A model generated the notes under the pieces. The model did no database searches. It had not been told where the DNA came from and saw nothing but the letters and a program-made list of their open reading frames with translations. Position numbers and translations under genes: made by a program. DNA of 64,000 bases from an uncultured Faecalibacterium sp. (lineage in GTDB: Bacteria > Bacillota > Clostridia > Oscillospirales > Ruminococcaceae). Within the stretch, counting starts at the first letter, position 1, and each line of letters begins with the position of its first letter. Positions 16,585 through 25,173 of the stretch are shown here, one piece after another. The stretch spans positions 1 to 64,000 of the forward strand of contig CAKTEM010000007.1 of NCBI GenBank assembly GCA_934548045.1, read 5' to 3'.

Positions 16585-17817
16585 ATGATACAAGTCAAAA
16601 TAGAAGCAGGTGCGGCGAAACTGCTGGACAAACTCCACGCGGCAGGATACAAAGCCTACGCGGTCGGCGGCTGTGTCCGTGACAGCCTGCTGGGGCAGAC
16701 GCCGCATGACTGGGATCTCTGCACCAGTGCCCTGCCGGAACAGGTGATGGAGCTGTTCGGGGCCGAAAACTGTATCCCGACCGGATTACAGCACGGAACC
16801 GTTACCATCAAACAGGACGGGAAGCTGTACGAGACGACGACCTTCCGCACCGAGGGCAGTTATTCGGATGGACGCCACCCGGACAGAGTGGCTTTTGTGC
16901 CGGACGTCCGGGAAGATCTTGCACGGCGCGATTTCACCATCAACGCGATGGCCTGCAACGACGAGGAAGGGTTGATTGACCCCTTCGGCGGACAGGAAGA
17001 TTTACAGCTCGGCGTCGTCCGGGCCGTCGGCGTGCCGAAACAGCGGTTCGAGGAAGACGCCCTCCGCATCCTGCGGCTCTATCGGTTCGCGGCACGGTTC
17101 GAGTTTGCGATTGACCCGTCCACCGGAGAGGCGGCAAAAGAGCTGTGCGGACATCTCGATTGTGTATCGTTAGAGCGCATCGAGGACGAGCTGAGCCGTC
17201 TGCTGGCGGCACCCAAACCCGGGAACTGGATGGAACCGGCGGTGTTTGCGGTCGTTTTGCCGGAGCTGGAACTGTTAAAAGAAGAGGAACGCTTTGCAAA
17301 AACGCGCGAAACCATCGATGCTCTGCCGTCCGGGATGGAAAATCTGCCGGTGCGGCTGGCGGCGTTGATGGAACCGCTGGGTGAAGTCGGAACCCGGAAA
17401 GCGTTGAAGCGTCTGCGCTGTTCCAACGTGAAAATCGACGAAACGGCGACACTTGTAAAAGAAAGCGGTCTTGTGCCGGAACCGGAAAACCTCTGTTTAC
17501 AGGCAAAGCGTCTGCTCGGGCGGCTCTCACCGGAGATGCTGCATCGGCTGATTTTGCTTTGCAAGGTAAATCAGCCGGAACAGGCCGAAGCGTTTGAAGC
17601 ACTCTGGAAAGAAGCTGAACAGCTGACGGCGGAACATGCCTGTTGTCGAATCGCTGACCTTGCGGTGAATGGCCGTGACCTCATCGCAATGGGCGTTCAG
17701 CCCGGACGGGGATTAAAGCGGATTTTAGATGCACTTTTGGAAGCGGTCGTGACCGAACAGCTCCCGAACGAGAAAGAGACGCTGTTGGACGCTGCAAAGC
17801 GATTTTCTGCGTCTTGA
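16585..17817 (+). CDS. cca: CCA tRNA nucleotidyltransferase
   Basis: Adds or repairs the CCA end of tRNAs. The 410-residue class II enzyme has a nucleotidyltransferase head with YAVGGCVRDSLLG followed by the metal-binding DWDLCT, then TFRTEGSYSDGRHP, RRDFTINAMA and the EEDALRILRLYRFAARF motif used for base selection. The C-terminal body and tail (about 240-410) are helical with no HD domain motif, like other clostridial forms. The ATG at 16585 has GAGGAG upstream. It follows rnz by 2 bases, and its last codons carry the mnmA promoter. Confidence 0.92.
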   Translation: MIQVKIEAGAAKLLDKLHAAGYKAYAVGGCVRDSLLGQTPHDWDLCTSALPEQVMELFGAENCIPTGLQHGTVTIKQDGKLYETTTFRTEGSYSDGRHPDRVAFVPDVREDLARRDFTINAMACNDEEGLIDPFGGQEDLQLGVVRAVGVPKQRFEEDALRILRLYRFAARFEFAIDPSTGEAAKELCGHLDCVSLERIEDELSRLLAAPKPGNWMEPAVFAVVLPELELLKEEERFAKTRETIDALPSGMENLPVRLAALMEPLGEVGTRKALKRLRCSNVKIDETATLVKESGLVPEPENLCLQAKRLLGRLSPEMLHRLILLCKVNQPEQAEAFEALWKEAEQLTAEHACCRIADLAVNGRDLIAMGVQPGRGLKRILDALLEAVVTEQLPNEKETLLDAAKRFSAS

Positions 17818-17842
17818 CAAGCGAAAAAACATGCGGTAGTAT
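17814..17842 (+). promoter_or_regulatory. Promoter of mnmA
   Basis: TTGACA (17814-17819) overlapping the cca stop codon, 17-base spacer, TAGTAT (17837-17842). Confidence 0.7.
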
Positions 17843-17903
17843 ATAACTACTTGTGAAGTGGGAAAATGCTCCTCCCCAGAAGCAGGAGCGGACAGAGGAA
17901 GAT

Positions 17904-19001
17904 ATGACAGATACACAGAATCCCAAGGCCCTCATCGCCATGAGCGGCGGCGTGGACAGCTCGGTGGCGGCGTGGCTGATGAAGGACGCTGGATACGACT
18001 GCACCGGCATCACCATGCGCCTGACCCGGAACGAGACGATCGGACAGTCGGGCTTTCACACCTGCTGCTCCGAAAAGGATATCGAGGACGCCGCCGAGGT
18101 GGCATTCACGATGGATATCCCCTATGAAGTGCTGGATTTCACGGTGGATTTCCGGGAGAAAATCATCGACAAATTCGTTCGGGTCTATGAGGCCGGCGGA
18201 ACCCCGAATCCCTGCATCGACTGCAACAAATATATGAAGTTTGACCACCTGCTGAATTGGGCGCGAGAACACGGTATTGACTACGTTGTGACCGGTCACT
18301 ATGCCCGGGTCGAGCAGGACGAAGTTACCGGCCGCTGGCTGCTGAAAAAGGGTCTGGATGAGGGAAAAGACCAGAGTTATGTGCTGTACAATCTGACGCA
18401 GGAACAGCTGGCTCATGTCCGGCTTCCACTGGGCGGACTCCACAAGACCGAAGTGCGTGAAATTGCGGAAAAGCAGAAGTTCGTCAACGCCCGGAAGCAC
18501 GACAGTCAGGACATCTGCTTCGTGCCGGACGGCGACTACGCCCGTTTCATGGAGGACTTTACCGGAAAGCATTACCCGGAGGGCGATTTCCTCGATGAAA
18601 CGGGGAAAAAGGTCGGACGGCATCACGGCGCAGTCCGGTATACCATCGGCCAGCGGAAGGGTCTTGGCCTTGCGATGGGCGCGCCGGTCTATGTCTGCGG
18701 CAAGGACATGCAGGCGAATACCGTCACCGTTGGCCCGGAAAGCGACCTGTTTGACCGCATCGTGTATGCGGATGAGGTGAACTGGATCGCCATCCCGGAA
18801 CTGACCGAGCCGCTCCGGGTGACAGCACGCACCCGGTATCATCAGGTGGAGCAGGCCGCGACGGTCTACCCGGCAGGCGAAGGCTGCTTCCGGCTGGAAT
18901 TCGACCAGCCGCAGCGCGCGCCGACGCCCGGTCAGGCTGTGGTGCTGTATCAGGGGGATGTCGTTCTGGGCGGCGGAACCATTACGAAAGTGGAAAAATA
19001 G
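17904..19001 (+). CDS. mnmA: tRNA-specific 2-thiouridylase MnmA
   Basis: Thiolates U34 in the wobble position of Glu, Gln and Lys tRNAs, using ATP and a persulfide donor. The 365-residue protein shows the PP-loop SGGVDSSVA, the catalytic cysteines in NPCIDCNKYMKF and SQDICFVPDGDY, the TGHYAR motif, and the C-terminal beta-barrel domain (from about 280). HTCCSEKDIEDA near residue 50 is the insertion seen in clostridial members. The start at 17904 has AGAGGAAGA upstream. It continues the tRNA-maturation theme of rnz-cca and tcdA but has its own promoter. Confidence 0.93.
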   Translation: MTDTQNPKALIAMSGGVDSSVAAWLMKDAGYDCTGITMRLTRNETIGQSGFHTCCSEKDIEDAAEVAFTMDIPYEVLDFTVDFREKIIDKFVRVYEAGGTPNPCIDCNKYMKFDHLLNWAREHGIDYVVTGHYARVEQDEVTGRWLLKKGLDEGKDQSYVLYNLTQEQLAHVRLPLGGLHKTEVREIAEKQKFVNARKHDSQDICFVPDGDYARFMEDFTGKHYPEGDFLDETGKKVGRHHGAVRYTIGQRKGLGLAMGAPVYVCGKDMQANTVTVGPESDLFDRIVYADEVNWIAIPELTEPLRVTARTRYHQVEQAATVYPAGEGCFRLEFDQPQRAPTPGQAVVLYQGDVVLGGGTITKVEK

Positions 19002-19113
19002 CCCTCTCAGTCTCGCATCCGCTCGCCAGCTTGTCCTCCCTTTGTCGCTTTGCGACATCTCCCTCCGACCGGAGGGAGTCTATCAAAGGGAGAGCCATTG
19101 GCAGTCGGGTGAA
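19002..19113. repeat. Palindromic intergenic repeat, copy with CCCTCTCAGTCTCG end
   Basis: Begins directly after the mnmA stop with GCCCTCTCAGTCTCGC and ends with GGGAGAGCCATTGGCAG...TCGGGT. The core carries small hairpins (TCCCTCCGACCGGAGGGA and GTCGCTTTGCGAC). Blocks of it recur at 37994 and, in reverse, at 58520-58574. Confidence 0.7.
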
Positions 19114-19191
19114 GTGAATTGTTTTGAGGGAAAATTCTTCGCCACGCGGTAACGAGGAACGACGAAGAACGGATAAGAAGGAGAATATAAA

Positions 19192-19962
19192 ATGCAGAAT
19201 CAATATTCCCGTACTCAGCTGCTGCTGGGCGCGGAAGCAATGGAGAAATTACACAACTCGCGCGTGGCCGTATTCGGCATCGGCGGCGTGGGCGGCTACA
19301 CCGTCGAGGCACTGGCACGCAGTGGTGTCGGCGCACTTGACCTCATCGACGATGACAAGATCTGCCTGACGAACCTGAACCGCCAGATCATTGCGACCCG
19401 GAAAACGGTCGGCCAGTATAAGGTCGATGTCGCCGAGCAGCGTGTCCATGAGATCGACCCCAATATTCAGGTCACGACCTATAAGACCTTCTTTACCCCG
19501 GAGACGCAGGACCAGTTCGATTTCACCCAGTTCGATTATGTGGTCGACGCCATCGACACCGTGACTGGTAAAATCGCCCTCGTCATGAAGGCGAAAGAGG
19601 CAAATGTTCCCATCATCTGCGCGATGGGTGCAGGCAACAAGATGGACCCGACCCGGTTCGAGGTGACCGATATCTATAAGACCTCGGTCTGTCCGCTGGC
19701 AAAGGTCATGCGCACCGAGTGCCGCAAGCGCAAAATCAAGCACCTGAAAGTCGTCTACTCGAAGGAGCCTGCCATGACGCCCATCGAGGATGATTCCATC
19801 AGCTGCAAGTATCACTGCATCTGCCCTCCGGGTACCCAGCGCAAATGCACCATCCGCCGCTCAGTCCCCGGTTCCAACGCCTTTGTTCCCTCCGTCGCTG
19901 GCCTCATCATCGGCGGCGAAGTCGTTAAAGCTCTCGTTGGCTTTGTGCCGATGAAGGGGTAA
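19192..19962 (+). CDS. tcdA: tRNA threonylcarbamoyladenosine dehydratase
   Basis: Converts t6A37 of ANN-decoding tRNAs to the cyclic form ct6A, using ATP. The 256-residue ThiF/MoeB/E1-like protein shows the nucleotide-binding GIGGVGGYTVEALARSGVG, LNRQI, DAIDTVTGK and the TcdA-typical C-terminal block RRSVPGSNAFVPSVAGL. Cysteines cluster in the CKYHCICPPGTQRKC stretch. The ATG has an AAGGAG site close upstream. It is a single gene bounded by an upstream repeat and a downstream terminator. Confidence 0.92.
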   Translation: MQNQYSRTQLLLGAEAMEKLHNSRVAVFGIGGVGGYTVEALARSGVGALDLIDDDKICLTNLNRQIIATRKTVGQYKVDVAEQRVHEIDPNIQVTTYKTFFTPETQDQFDFTQFDYVVDAIDTVTGKIALVMKAKEANVPIICAMGAGNKMDPTRFEVTDIYKTSVCPLAKVMRTECRKRKIKHLKVVYSKEPAMTPIEDDSISCKYHCICPPGTQRKCTIRRSVPGSNAFVPSVAGLIIGGEVVKALVGFVPMKG

Positions 19963-19986
19963 AACACAGAAAACACGTTTTCAAGA

Positions 19987-20008
19987 CCTGCTTCGGCAGG
20001 CCTTTTTT
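19987..20008 (+). terminator. Terminator after tcdA
   Basis: CCTGC-TTCG-GCAGG hairpin (19987-20000) with a stable UUCG tetraloop followed by CC and T6. Confidence 0.85.
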
Positions 20009-20036
20009 GATGTCCAGACGTCCAAAACAATAAATT

Positions 20037-20119
20037 TGCAACTAATTTGCATTTTACTCTTGCAATTGGGGCATAAAACGTGTATACTTTACTCCGCACG
20101 AAAATGCAAATTGATTGCA
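20037..20119 (+). promoter_or_regulatory. Promoter with paired TGCAA-N5-TTGCA operators
   Basis: The promoter is TTGCAA (20060-20065), 17-base spacer, TATACT (20083-20088). Two 15-bp palindromes of the form TGCAA-N5-TTGCA flank it: 20037-20051 just upstream of the -35 and 20105-20119 about 10 bases past the expected start site. This is a typical arrangement for a metal-sensing repressor (Fur, Zur or MntR-like), which is inference. No yybP-ykoY manganese riboswitch is visible. Confidence 0.6.
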
Positions 20120-20160
20120 ATTTAAAAGACTAAAGCATCCTGCTTTTTGAGGAGAACCCT

Positions 20161-21048
20161 ATGGAATTGTTTCTGGACGTACTGGGCGAGTCGCTGGTGG
20201 ACACCGCGAAAATGCTGCCCTTCCTGTTTTTGGCCTATCTGTTTATCGAATATGTCGAGCATCGCCACGGCGAGCGCATCGAGTCACTGCTGGCAGGCGG
20301 CGGACGCTGGGGTTCCATCCCGGGCGCACTGCTGGGCTGTGTGCCGCAGTGCGGATTCTCGGCAATTGCGTCGAATTTCTACGCTTCCCGTGTCATCAGC
20401 CTTGGAACCCTGATGGCAGTTTTTCTGGCGACCAGCGACGAGGCCGTTCCGCTTCTGGTCTCGATGCCGGCCTACTGGGATAAGCTGGTTCTGCTGATGG
20501 TCATCAAGGTCGTTTACGCTATTGCAGTGGGTCTGGTGCTGGACTTCGTTCTGCGCGGCGTCCTGCCGAAATCCCTGCGCGGCGGCTACACCGGCAGCGC
20601 GGATGAGATCGACTGTCACGAGGAGCATGACGACAAAGAGGGCAAGCCCAGACCCATCTGGATGGCCGCTCTCCGCCACACGCTTGAAATTTTCGTCTTC
20701 ATCTTTGCGTTCAGTCTGGTGTTTGGTCTTATTGTTGAGGGTGTCGGCGAGGATGTCTTTGCAGACATGCTGGGCCGGATGGGCTTCTTCCAGCCGGTCG
20801 TCGCCGCTCTGGTGGGCCTGATCCCGAACTGTGCGGCCAGCGTCCTGCTGACCCAGCTCTACGTCGAAGGTGCACTCCGCTTCTCGAGCCTTGTCGCTGG
20901 CCTTTGCACCGGCGCAGGCGTGGGCTTGGCTGTCCTCTGGCGCGCAAATCCCTCGTGGAAGCAGAACCTGTTCATCACCGGCCTTGTCTGGGCTGCTGGT
21001 GCCGCTCTGGGTGTCGGGATGCAGCTGGTCGTGGCCTTTATCGGATAA
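20161..21048 (+). CDS. Putative heavy-metal (manganese or arsenic) exporter, ArsP_2-like
   Basis: A 295-residue polytopic membrane protein with about eight to ten hydrophobic segments. It has two related halves, each with a Pro-Gln/Asn-Cys motif: GCVPQCGFSAIA and GLIPNCAASVLL. This matches the family annotated as putative manganese transporter or 10-TM heavy-metal exporter. A cytoplasmic, His/Asp/Glu-rich loop (HEEHDDKEGK) links the halves and could bind metal. RBS GAGGAG lies about ten bases upstream. The paired palindromic operators over its promoter suggest metal-responsive repression. The substrate cannot be fixed from sequence. Confidence 0.72.
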   Translation: MELFLDVLGESLVDTAKMLPFLFLAYLFIEYVEHRHGERIESLLAGGGRWGSIPGALLGCVPQCGFSAIASNFYASRVISLGTLMAVFLATSDEAVPLLVSMPAYWDKLVLLMVIKVVYAIAVGLVLDFVLRGVLPKSLRGGYTGSADEIDCHEEHDDKEGKPRPIWMAALRHTLEIFVFIFAFSLVFGLIVEGVGEDVFADMLGRMGFFQPVVAALVGLIPNCAASVLLTQLYVEGALRFSSLVAGLCTGAGVGLAVLWRANPSWKQNLFITGLVWAAGAALGVGMQLVVAFIG

Positions 21049-21070
21049 TTAAATCGTTGAATGTTCTCGA

Positions 21071-21113
21071 AAGCCGTTCCGGAATTGTCCGGGGCGGCTT
21101 TTTGTGATATACT
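21071..21113 (+). terminator. Terminator with the next promoter's -35 in its stem-loop
   Basis: AAGCCGTTCCGGA (21071-21083) pairs with 21088-21100 around ATTG, followed by T5. The same bases give TTGTCC (21085-21090), 17 bases before TATACT (21108-21113), the probable promoter of the HAD gene. Confidence 0.7.
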
Positions 21114-21150
21114 CGAGAAAAACAAACTTTTTCAGAGATCAGGAGACAGT

Positions 21151-22044
21151 ATGAATTACAAAATTCTTGCAAGCGATTACGATAACACCCTTGTGCCGTT
21201 CGGCGAGCAATGCCCCCGTCCGGAAGTCATAAAGGAGATCAAAAAGATGCAGGCCGCAGGCGGAAAGTTCGTCCTGAGTACCGGCCGCGCTTACCCGTCC
21301 ATCCGGGAAAAGGGTCAGCTGGGCGGCATCCGGTACGATTACGCCATTACCTGCAATGGTGCCTGCGTGGTGGACAAAGAGGGAAAAATCGTCGCCGAGC
21401 ATCCGCTGACAAATGAGGAAATGTACGCGCTGGTGGATTTCTGCGAGGATTTCAACTATCCGCTTCAGTTTGATTTCCGGGATGCCTGCTACGCATACTG
21501 TGAGTACGATTATCTCCACCGCCGCTATACGCAGATGAACAGCAAGGGCCTGACCTGTCTGGACGGCGAAGACCGTGACCGCCACCTCATCGACATGCCG
21601 CACGCCGCCTTTGCCGCCATGCCGCCGGAGGCCGCAAAACAGTTTGAGGAAAAGTACGGCCACCTGAATCTTCACTTCATGATAGTGGGTTCCTACACGC
21701 CGGAAGGCTACCGTTTCTTCGATATCGTCCGAGGCGGTATCGACAAGGGCGTGGGTCTGGCCGACCTCTGTGAAAAGATGGGCCTGACGCTGGAAGAAGC
21801 TGTCGCCGCCGGTGACTCGGCGAACGATGTCGGAATGTTGAAAGCCGCCGGTCTGGGCTGCTGCATGGCGAACGGCACCGACGACGCAAAAGCTGCCGCG
21901 GACCGCATCATCGGCGATGTCCGGGAGAACGGCCTTGCCGACCTCATCGAAGAACTCTGGTTCGACGGCCCGGAAGCAAAGCCCTCCGGAAAAGACCTCG
22001 GTTCGGCATGGGACAAGTTCGAAAAGGAAGCGGTCCAGAAATGA
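21151..22044 (+). CDS. HAD-superfamily (Cof/YidA-type, IIB) hydrolase
   Basis: A 297-residue phosphatase probably acting on sugar or cofactor phosphates. Motif I is ASDYDNTLV with the nucleophile Asp9 and acid/base Asp11; motif II is STGRAY; motif III/IV is GVGLADLCEKMG and AAGDSANDVGMLKAAG. The alpha/beta cap between about residues 85 and 200 is of the C2B type. The ATG at 21151 has an AGGAGA site seven bases upstream. The next gene overlaps by four bases (ATGA). The specific substrate is unknown. Confidence 0.88.
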   Translation: MNYKILASDYDNTLVPFGEQCPRPEVIKEIKKMQAAGGKFVLSTGRAYPSIREKGQLGGIRYDYAITCNGACVVDKEGKIVAEHPLTNEEMYALVDFCEDFNYPLQFDFRDACYAYCEYDYLHRRYTQMNSKGLTCLDGEDRDRHLIDMPHAAFAAMPPEAAKQFEEKYGHLNLHFMIVGSYTPEGYRFFDIVRGGIDKGVGLADLCEKMGLTLEEAVAAGDSANDVGMLKAAGLGCCMANGTDDAKAAADRIIGDVRENGLADLIEELWFDGPEAKPSGKDLGSAWDKFEKEAVQK

Positions 22045-22529
22045 GCTTTGCACCGGTCTACAACGAAAAGAGCCGCGCGCTGATTCTGGGAACATGGCCC
22101 AGCCCCAAAAGCCGGGAGATGTCCTTTTATTATGGGCATCCGCAGAACCGATTCTGGCCGATGATGGCCGCGCTGACCGGCGAACCGGTGCCGGAACGGG
22201 AGGATATTCCGGCGAAGAAACAAATCATCCTCCGGCACGGGTTGGCACTCTGGGATACCCTCGAGAGCTGTACCATCACCGGGGCGTCGGATGCGTCCAT
22301 CAAGGATGTGGTGCCGAACGATATTGCCGCCCTGCTGAAAAAAGCTCCCATCGAGGCGGTGTTCTGCAACGGTGCGACAGCCTATAAAATCTATACAAAG
22401 TATCTTGAGCCGGTCAGCGATATCCCGGCGGTCAAACTGCCCAGCACCAGCCCGGCAAACGCCGCCTGCCGACCCGAAAAACTGAGAGAAATTTGGGGAG
22501 AGGCACTGAAAGACTGGCTGGTAAAATAA
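22041..22529 (+). CDS. DNA-deoxyinosine (hypoxanthine) glycosylase, UDG superfamily
   Basis: A 162-residue repair enzyme of uracil-DNA glycosylase family 6, excising hypoxanthine formed by adenine deamination. The signature LILGTWPSPKSREM near the N-terminus, the YYGHPQNRFW block and the C-terminal LPSTSPANA motif match the family. The ATG overlaps the HAD gene stop (ATGA), which fixes the start. Coupling to a HAD phosphatase has no obvious functional meaning. Uracil as substrate cannot be ruled out. Confidence 0.82.
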   Translation: MSFAPVYNEKSRALILGTWPSPKSREMSFYYGHPQNRFWPMMAALTGEPVPEREDIPAKKQIILRHGLALWDTLESCTITGASDASIKDVVPNDIAALLKKAPIEAVFCNGATAYKIYTKYLEPVSDIPAVKLPSTSPANAACRPEKLREIWGEALKDWLVK

Positions 22530-22566
22530 CAAACGATTTCAAACCTGTAAATTATTCGTGAAACGC

Positions 22567-22594
22567 TTGCGTTTTTCGCAAAAGGTCTTATTAT
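22567..22594 (+). promoter_or_regulatory. Promoter of the xpaC-telA operon
   Basis: TTGCGT (22567-22572), 16-base spacer, TATTAT (22589-22594). Confidence 0.6.
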
Positions 22595-22639
22595 GAAGAG
22601 TACAGGGGGAGAAAAACTTCCCGGAAAAGGAGAAACAGG

Positions 22640-23269
22640 ATGAGCAAGATCATTCGCACCCAGAAACCGAGTGTCCTGCCGTGGTATGCGGCGGCCATCG
22701 TTTTTGTGGTGTTCTGCGCCCTGCTCCCGGTCTACAAGCTCTGGGCGTTGCTGGTTGCGCTGGGTGCGGCTCTGGTGGCCTTCGGCGCGGCGAAAAAGAT
22801 TTGTCCGCCCCGGATCATTGAGACGGAAGTGCCGTTCCATACCGGCGTGGGTGATGTGGACTCGATGCTGACCGATATTCAGGAAAAGCTGGATGCCCTT
22901 CACGCCTTGAACGAGGCGTTGCCCGACCCTCAGCTCTCGGCGGCGATGACCCGGATGGAAAAAGCAGGCCGCTCCATCGTCGAGACGGTGGAGGCCAACC
23001 CGTCCAAGGCAAGGCAGGTGCGGCGGTTCGCGAACTACTATTTGCCCGACGCCGTGAACGTGCTGGAACAGTACGCCAAGCTGGCAAAGCAGGGTGTCCG
23101 GGGTGAGAACGCGGCATCCATCCGTGCCGAAGTCGAGCGGAACGCGGCGTCCATCGCGACCGCATTTGAAAATCAACTGGATGCCCTCTATGCGGCGGAA
23201 AGCATGGACCTCTCGGCAGACCTGACCGTGCTGCAGAATATGCTCAAGGGGCAGGGCTTAAGTAAGTGA
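22640..23269 (+). CDS. XpaC-like protein (5-bromo-4-chloroindolyl phosphate hydrolysis family)
   Basis: A 209-residue protein with two adjacent membrane helices (about 15-50) and a charged, helical cytoplasmic domain. It matches the XpaC family, named from an old phenotype; molecular function is not established. It heads an operon with telA, lemA and ygcG-like genes, a combination seen in envelope-stress and toxic-anion loci of Firmicutes. RBS AAAAGGAG lies about eight bases upstream. Confidence 0.72.
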   Translation: MSKIIRTQKPSVLPWYAAAIVFVVFCALLPVYKLWALLVALGAALVAFGAAKKICPPRIIETEVPFHTGVGDVDSMLTDIQEKLDALHALNEALPDPQLSAAMTRMEKAGRSIVETVEANPSKARQVRRFANYYLPDAVNVLEQYAKLAKQGVRGENAASIRAEVERNAASIATAFENQLDALYAAESMDLSADLTVLQNMLKGQGLSK

Positions 23270-23300
23270 AAATTGGATATCTGGAAAGGAAGGAATCCCA

Positions 23301-24452
23301 ATGGCTGATAACAATACTCTGAATTTTGACCTCGACGCACCCGTAGTTCCGACCCTGACCCTCGACCCGGTGGAAGAGCCGAAGGTAGAGGAAAAGAAAC
23401 CCGAACCGGCACCGGCGGAGGCACCGCAGGTCAACCTCAGCCCCGAAGAGCAGGCGATGGTGGACTCCTTCGCCCAGAAGATCGACATCACCAACAGCCA
23501 GCAGGTGCTGCAGTATGGCTCCGCCTGCCAGAAGAAGATCGGCGATTTCTCCGAGGCCGCCCTCGCGAAAGTCTCCACGAAAGACTTAGGCGAAGTCGGC
23601 GACATGATCACGAACCTCATCGGTGAACTCAAGAGCTTTGACGCCGCAGAGGAGGAAAAAGGCTTCCTCGGCTTCTTCAAAAAGAAGTCGAATCAGATCG
23701 ACCAGCTCAAGACCAAGTACAACAAGGCCGAGACGAATGTCGAGAACATTCAGGCCATGCTGGAAAAGCATCAGGTGCAGCTGTTGAAGGACATCGCGAT
23801 GCTGGATAAGATGTATGACCTGAACATGGCCTACTTCAAAGAGCTGAGCATGTATATCCTCGCCGGCAAAAAGAAGCTGGAAGAGGTCCGCAACGGTGAA
23901 CTGCAGGAAGCAATGGACAAGGCAAAGCGTTCCGGCCTGCCCGAGGACGCCCAGAAAGCCCGTGACCTTGCTGACCAGTGCGAGCGGTTCGAGAAGAAGC
24001 TGTATGACCTCGAGCTGACCCGGAACATCAGCCTCCAGATGGGGCCGCAGATCCGTCTACTCCAGAACAACAACTCGATGATGGCGGAAAAAATCCAGTC
24101 CACCATCGTCAACACCATTCCCCTCTGGAAGAATCAGATGGTGCTGGCTCTGGGTCTGGCACACAGCCAGCAGGCAATGCAGGCCGAGCGTGCTGTGACC
24201 GACATGACGAACGAACTGCTCAAGAAGAACGCCGAGACCCTCAAGATGGGTACCATCGAGACTGCGAAGGAATCCCAGCGCGGCATCGTGGATATCGAGA
24301 CGCTCCAGCAGACCAACAAGAGCCTCATCGAGACACTGGACGAGCTGAATAAGATCCAGAGCGAGGGCCGCGCAAAGCGTGCCGCCGCCGAGCAGGAGCT
24401 GAACCGGATCGAAGACGAACTGAAACAAAAGATGATGGAGATTCATGGCTGA
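23301..24452 (+). CDS. telA: Toxic anion resistance protein TelA family
   Basis: A 383-residue soluble, highly helical protein of the TelA/KlaA family, linked to tellurite and envelope-stress tolerance. After an acidic, Pro-rich leader (1-45) the family domain spans about 60-375, with LGEVGDMITNLIGELKSF, the GFLGFFKKKSNQI segment and the MAEKIQSTIVNTIPLWKNQM block. Heptad-rich stretches suggest coiled coils. It follows xpaC by 31 bases and overlaps lemA by eight bases. The mechanism is unknown for the whole family. Confidence 0.88.
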   Translation: MADNNTLNFDLDAPVVPTLTLDPVEEPKVEEKKPEPAPAEAPQVNLSPEEQAMVDSFAQKIDITNSQQVLQYGSACQKKIGDFSEAALAKVSTKDLGEVGDMITNLIGELKSFDAAEEEKGFLGFFKKKSNQIDQLKTKYNKAETNVENIQAMLEKHQVQLLKDIAMLDKMYDLNMAYFKELSMYILAGKKKLEEVRNGELQEAMDKAKRSGLPEDAQKARDLADQCERFEKKLYDLELTRNISLQMGPQIRLLQNNNSMMAEKIQSTIVNTIPLWKNQMVLALGLAHSQQAMQAERAVTDMTNELLKKNAETLKMGTIETAKESQRGIVDIETLQQTNKSLIETLDELNKIQSEGRAKRAAAEQELNRIEDELKQKMMEIHG

Positions 24453-25173
24453 TATGGCGAACGCAGATTTTTCGCAGAATCAGAATACAACGCCCGGCGG
24501 ATTTGACGCCGGAAGCTATCGGGAAAAGGCCGCGCCGGAGCAGGAGCTTCGGCTGACCCCGTTCCAGAAAAAGCTGGCAGACCTTGAAAAGGCCCTGCCG
24601 TCGGCTCTCAGCAAGCAGGCTGTCGCCGCATTGCTGATGGTCGTTGTCATGGTGCTGTCGGTGGTCGGCTTCGGCGGAGGAAAGCTCCGCAGCAAGTACA
24701 ACGAGGCGTCGAAGTGGTATACCGTGGGCGTCTCGGCGGACGGCGGATACAACCTCAGCGAGGAACTGACGACCCGGATGAACACCGCCGCAAATATCAT
24801 CACGACGGCGTCCAATGCCCTTGGCGCAGACAATGCCGAAGTGCTGGCGGCACAGGACGCACTGACCGTGTTCAGCAACGACTTAGACGGCCTGAACGCC
24901 GGAAAGACCCGGATGCACGCGGTCTATGAGGATGATGCCGCTCTCGGTGCAGCCATCGACCAGCTCTATGCAAAATTGCAGGAGCAGGCCGCCGACCCCA
25001 TGAAGATGGGAGCCGTGCAGGGGCAGTACGGACAGTTCAACAGCTCGGCGACCATCATCGGGAACCTGAGCTACAATGAAGCCGTGGCTTCCTATGAAAA
25101 GGAGACCAGCGGTTTCCCGGCAAGCCTGCTCAAGGGCCTGTTCGGGATCAAGGAGGTGGAACCCTTCGCATGA
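24445..25173 (+). CDS. LemA family membrane protein
   Basis: A 242-residue protein with one membrane helix (about residues 55-72) followed by a LemA-like helical domain (about 75-215), including KYNEASKWYTVG and SYNEAVASYEKETSGFPASL, where the last block is the LemA C-terminal signature. The N-terminal 45 residues are cytoplasmic and charged. A second start at 24454 is possible. It overlaps telA by eight bases and the next gene by four, so the operon is tightly coupled. LemA and TPM-domain proteins are frequent neighbours, supporting a joint envelope role. Confidence 0.82.
   Translation: MADMANADFSQNQNTTPGGFDAGSYREKAAPEQELRLTPFQKKLADLEKALPSALSKQAVAALLMVVVMVLSVVGFGGGKLRSKYNEASKWYTVGVSADGGYNLSEELTTRMNTAANIITTASNALGADNAEVLAAQDALTVFSNDLDGLNAGKTRMHAVYEDDAALGAAIDQLYAKLQEQAADPMKMGAVQGQYGQFNSSATIIGNLSYNEAVASYEKETSGFPASLLKGLFGIKEVEPFA

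Noticed and set aside
20089..20160. yybP-ykoY manganese riboswitch before the metal exporter
   Set aside because: The transcribed leader is only about 65 bases and lacks the conserved loops.
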